A stretch of 48,930 nucleotides of DNA. Source: Pararhodobacter sp. GTDB lineage: Bacteria; Pseudomonadota; Alphaproteobacteria; Rhodobacterales; Rhodobacteraceae. This document shows, in pieces, positions 45,383-48,930 of this stretch (its first letter is position 1; each line of letters opens with the position of its first letter). The DNA lies in NCBI GenBank assembly GCA_020832665.1, contig JAFIEG010000029.1, positions 1-48,930 of the forward strand, written 5' to 3'. The position numbers were made by a program, and so were the translations under genes. The notes beneath the pieces are model-generated. The model worked only from the letters and a program-made list of their open reading frames with translations. It did no database searches and was not told where the DNA came from.

Positions 45383-45619
45383 ATGGAAGGCGACCTCGTT
45401 CAAATGGGTGCTTACATCGGTGCCGGCCTGGCCTGCATCGGCATGGGCGGCGCGGGTATCGGTGTGGGCCACGTGGCCGGCAACTACCTGTCCGGCGCGC
45501 TGCGCAACCCTTCGGCCGCGCCCGGCCAGACCGCGTTTCTGTTCATCGGTATCGCCTTCGCCGAAGCGCTGGGGATCTTCTCGTTCCTCGTGGCCCTTCT
45601 GCTGATGTTCGCCGTCTGA
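45383..45619 (+). CDS. atpE: ATP synthase F0 subunit c
   Basis: The 78-residue proteolipid forms the rotating c-ring. It is a two-helix hairpin with the loop ALRNPSA and the proton-binding Glu61 in [21 protein letters not shown] sodium signature is not evident, so the ring is probably proton-driven. An AAGGAGAG site precedes the ATG. It lies between atpB and the b-prime gene. Confidence 0.97.
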   Translation: MEGDLVQMGAYIGAGLACIGMGGAGIGVGHVAGNYLSGALRNPSAAPGQTAFLFIGIAFAEALGIFSFLVALLLMFAV

Positions 45620-45713
45620 TCCGGATCGGCTGATATCTTCGCGGCCGGGTGGCGCGGCACGGTTCGTGCCGCCCGGCTGATCAGCCCCCCGAACGGTTCG
45701 TCAGGAGGACGTC

Positions 45714-46235
45714 ATGGCCGAACCAAACGGCAATGCGCCGGGTATGCCGCAACTCGATTTCTCGACCTTCCCGAACCAGATTCTCTGGCTCGTCGTCACG
45801 CTGGTGGTGATCTACCTGATCCTGTCGCGTGTGGCGCTGCCGCGGATCGGCTCGGTTCTGGCCGAGCGCGCGGGCACGATCTCGAACGACATCGCGGCCG
45901 CCGAGACCTACAAGCAACAGGCTGCCGAAGCCGAGGCGGCCTATAACCGAGCGCTTGAAGAGGCCCGCGCGGCGGCGCATAAGGTGATCGAGCAGGCCCG
46001 CGCCGATATCCAGGCTGACCTCGACGCTGCCATCGCCAAGGCCGATGCCGAAATCGCCGCGCGCGCCGCCGAATCCGAGCAAAAGATCGCCGCCATCCGC
46101 GAGAGCGCCACCGAGGCGGTGTCGCAGGTGGCCGAAGACGCGGCGCAGGAAATCCTCACCGCATTCGGTGTCAAAGCCGATGCCAAGGCGGTATCCACGG
46201 CGGTGGCCGAACGGCTGAAGGGAGGCACGGCATGA
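45714..46235 (+). CDS. atpX: ATP synthase F0 subunit b-prime
   Basis: The 173-residue protein is the second stator b subunit found in photosynthetic and related bacteria. One N-terminal membrane helix ([20 protein letters not shown]) is followed by a long Ala/Glu-rich coiled coil. An N-terminal extension (residues 1-20) and FSTFPNQ are typical of b-prime. An AGGAGG site lies upstream. The stop overlaps the atpF start, and together they form the heterodimeric peripheral stalk. The symbol atpG is also used for this gene in some genomes. Confidence 0.94.
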   Translation: MAEPNGNAPGMPQLDFSTFPNQILWLVVTLVVIYLILSRVALPRIGSVLAERAGTISNDIAAAETYKQQAAEAEAAYNRALEEARAAAHKVIEQARADIQADLDAAIAKADAEIAARAAESEQKIAAIRESATEAVSQVAEDAAQEILTAFGVKADAKAVSTAVAERLKGGTA

Positions 46236-46792
46236 TCAGGTTTGCAGCACTCATGCTCGCCCTGTCGGCCGGCCCGGCGCTGGCGGCAGGCGATTACCCC
46301 TTCTTCTCGCTGCGCAACACCGATCTGGTGGTGCTCATCGGCTTTGTCATCTTCGTCGGCATCCTGATCTATTACAAGGTGCCGGGCATGCTGACCGGGT
46401 ATCTGGACAAGCGCACCGACACCATCCGCGCCGAACTCGACGAGGCGCGCCGCCTGCGAGAAGAGGCGCAGCAGCTTCGCTCTTCCTTCGAGCGCAAGAA
46501 GGACGAGGTGAAGGAACAGGCCGAGCGCATTGTCGAGCGCGCGCGCGAGGATGCCGAGCTTGCCGCGCAACAGGCGCGGACAGAGCTGGAAGCCTCGATC
46601 GCGCGGCGCTTGAAGGCGGCCGAGGATCAGATCGCCTCGGCCGAGACGGCGGCGCTGCGCGCGGTGCACAACCGGGCGGTGGCGGTGGCGGTTAAGGCCG
46701 CCGGCGATGTCATCGCCCAGCATATCGACAAGGCCGAGGCCGATCGGCTGATCGCCGAATCGATCAAGACGGTCGAGGCGCGCCTGCACTGA
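46232..46792 (+). CDS. atpF: ATP synthase F0 subunit b
   Basis: The 186-residue stator subunit has an N-terminal signal-like helix ([19 protein letters not shown]) common in alphaproteobacterial b subunits, a membrane helix ([17 protein letters not shown]), and the family motif [20 protein letters not shown] followed by a long charged coiled coil. It is the last gene of the operon and is followed by a clear terminator; the F1 genes are elsewhere. Confidence 0.95.
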   Translation: MIRFAALMLALSAGPALAAGDYPFFSLRNTDLVVLIGFVIFVGILIYYKVPGMLTGYLDKRTDTIRAELDEARRLREEAQQLRSSFERKKDEVKEQAERIVERAREDAELAAQQARTELEASIARRLKAAEDQIASAETAALRAVHNRAVAVAVKAAGDVIAQHIDKAEADRLIAESIKTVEARLH

Positions 46793-46828
46793 GCGCGCAA
46801 TCCGCCCGGCGGTTGAAAAGCGAATAAA

Positions 46829-46857
46829 GACCCGGCGCCCGCGCGCCGGGTCTTTTC
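46829..46857 (+). terminator. Intrinsic terminator of the F0 operon
   Basis: A 10-bp stem GACCCGGCGC/GCGCCGGGTC (46829-46852) is followed by a T-rich tract (TTTTCTT). It starts 37 bases after the atpF stop. Confidence 0.88.
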
Positions 46858-46985
46858 TTGCATGGTCTCATGCGGCGCTACTGCTGACTCTCGAAGAACG
46901 CCTCTGCCAAGATTCGCTTGATCGGTTCGGATGCGCTGGAAGGTATGGCTGCCGGTGCCTGCGAACCGGACAACCGGGCCCGGCA

Positions 46986-47588
46986 TCAGGGCAATTCGCG
47001 CGACGGGATCATCGGAAAGAACCGCCCGCCAGACCACAGGCCGAACCAGCGCTCGCCCTCATGGTCTTCATGCGCGCCCAACTCGACCAGCCGGTAGAAA
47101 CTCTTGCGGTCGATCAGCGCCTCGAGCCCGGCGCGCACCATCACATAGGGCGCGGGCTCGCCGGTTGACTTGTCACGCTGCACCCGGATCGGGTGCTCGG
47201 GCCCGGCCTCGACACTGTCGCCGACATTGGTCTGAAAGCGCAGCACCTGCTCGCGCCCCGCACCAAGGGCGGTGAAATCCACCGCCACGAAGGGCGCGTC
47301 ATCAACGGTGATTCCCACCTTTTCGACCGGCGTGATCAGGTAGTATTTCCCGTCGTCGATCTTAAGGATGGTTGAAAACAGCCGCACCAGCGACGCGCGG
47401 CCTATGGGCGTGCCCAGGTAATACCAGGTGCCGTCGCGGGCAATGCGGATATCCAGATCGCCGCAATAGGGCGGGTCCCACAGATGCACCGGGGGCAGCT
47501 TTCCGCCCTTTGCCGCCGCCTGCGCCGCCTCGGCGATGCCCTCGGCACTGGGGAAGGCGGCGCGGGTCACATTGTCTTGCGTACTCAT
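46986..47588 (-). CDS. DUF1285 protein
   Basis: The 200-residue protein matches DUF1285, a conserved cytoplasmic family of unknown function seen mainly in proteobacteria. Core segments are PPVHLWDPPYCGDLDIRI, WYYLGTPIGRASLVRLFST, YYLITPVEKVGITVDDAPFV and GLEALIDRKSFYRLVELG. The start at 47588 gives MSTQDNVTR; a longer reading is less likely. It is divergent from moxR with 124 bp between, the usual order in Rhodobacteraceae as far as remembered. Confidence 0.93.
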   Translation of the reverse strand: MSTQDNVTRAAFPSAEGIAEAAQAAAKGGKLPPVHLWDPPYCGDLDIRIARDGTWYYLGTPIGRASLVRLFSTILKIDDGKYYLITPVEKVGITVDDAPFVAVDFTALGAGREQVLRFQTNVGDSVEAGPEHPIRVQRDKSTGEPAPYVMVRAGLEALIDRKSFYRLVELGAHEDHEGERWFGLWSGGRFFPMIPSRELP

Positions 47589-47712
47589 GGTTTTGTCCAA
47601 CTTGCTCTGGGCGAGAGGGGGCAGGGTGACATATAAACCCTGCGAACCCAAGGTCACGCCGGCGCCGGGCAACTTGTGCGGGCGGCGTCAGAAAAATACG
47701 GAGGGCCCGCCG

Positions 47713-48714
<1,002 letters not shown>

Positions 48715-48853
48715 GGGCAGCGCGCGCGGCCAGATCAAGCACCAACGGGGTAGTACATGGGCCTGTGAAGGTCCTCGCGCGTCTGCGGCTGGCGTGGCGC
48801 GAAGCAACCATTTCGCCCACCAGCGAAAGCCGGGCCGACGCTTGGGGTGGGCC
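48715..48853 (+). other. Unexplained spacer between moxR and the DUF58 gene
   Basis: Partners of this type usually abut or overlap. Here 139 bases intervene. An ATG overlapping the moxR stop (48711) opens a 48-codon frame of no recognised family. The segment CTGGCGTGGCG...CGCCCACCAG (about 48788-48822) can fold with small bulges around a 14-base loop, so it could instead be a repeat or a structured RNA. It ends at the DUF58 start. Confidence 0.5.
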
Positions 48854-48930
48854 ATGAGCCGCGCCCCCGAAATCCACAGCCCCGCCGGCCTGCGCGCCGG
48901 CGCCGAGGCGCTGGCCGGCGCGCTGGCGCC
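48854..48930 (+). CDS. DUF58 protein, 5' end only
   Basis: The first 25 codons read MSRAPEIHSPAGLRAGAEAL and continue in the same style until the window ends. The LRAGAEALAGALA segment is the usual N-terminal helix of DUF58 proteins encoded after moxR. A GGGTGGG precedes the ATG. With only the start visible, the assignment rests mostly on context. Confidence 0.7.
   Translation, partial: MSRAPEIHSPAGLRAGAEALAGALA

Overview
The window is high-GC, densely coded chromosomal DNA from an alphaproteobacterium, most probably a member of the Rhodobacteraceae/Rhodobacterales. The evidence is an alphaproteobacterial flagellar gene order (fliI, flgB, flgC, fliE, fliQ, flgF, flgG, flgA), a separate F0 ATP synthase cluster with duplicated b subunits (atpI-B-E-X-F), the accD-folC pair, the cysteine-poor form of ribosomal protein L36, and intergenic repeats of a type common in this group. 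The species cannot be named from the sequence. The first ~200 bases are G-rich low-complexity sequence, most likely a degraded contig end.

Layout. 0.2-5.1 kb: flagellar basal-body and export genes, with fliI divergent from the flgB-to-flgA operon. 5.2-10 kb: a GntR/FCD regulator and a trehalose cluster (otsB, a GH15 glucoamylase-like gene, otsA), then a CAU-anticodon tRNA. 10.2-15.3 kb: purM and purN, then pnp and rpsO, separated by an oppositely oriented small exported-protein gene and a dispersed repeat. 15.5-20 kb: an exported acidic repeat protein, a YkuD L,D-transpeptidase, an alpha/beta hydrolase broken at a 10-G tract, a DUF411 protein and a divergent COG0523 metallochaperone GTPase. 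20-24 kb: an N-formylglutamate-amidohydrolase-family gene and an NMT1/SsuA-type ABC importer. 24-31.6 kb: an Ala/Pro/Lys-rich protein, tRNA-Val(GAC), rpmJ, an intergenic region rich in repeats, meaB, hrpB and an amidase. 31.7-35.8 kb: a UbiH-like monooxygenase, CoxG-like and CPBP proteins, rpmB and a DUF302 gene. 35.9-43.6 kb: folC and accD, a ferric-iron ABC importer (fbpABC type) and an MltB-like lytic transglycosylase. 43.6-48.9 kb: an ArsR regulator with an apparent operator, the F0 operon, a DUF1285 gene, moxR and the first codons of a DUF58 gene.

Most genes are core housekeeping and no canonical mobile element, prophage or CRISPR array is visible. The most interesting signals are non-coding. 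(1) A two-copy element with a conserved box followed by two hairpins whose stems differ in sequence but keep pairing; both copies lie between convergent genes. (2) An ATTC-N8-GAAT dyad just downstream of the -10 box of the DUF302 gene, matching the pattern described for sulfide/persulfide sensors of the SqrR/BigR class. (3) A perfect TCAACC-N4-GGTTGA dyad in front of arsR. (4) A perfect 19-bp inverted repeat at 26.0 kb. (5) A 139-bp potentially structured spacer between moxR and the DUF58 gene. The best coding novelty is the exported acidic protein with three DPWLDEWD-type repeats. All functions are inferred from sequence motifs and context; no database search was run.
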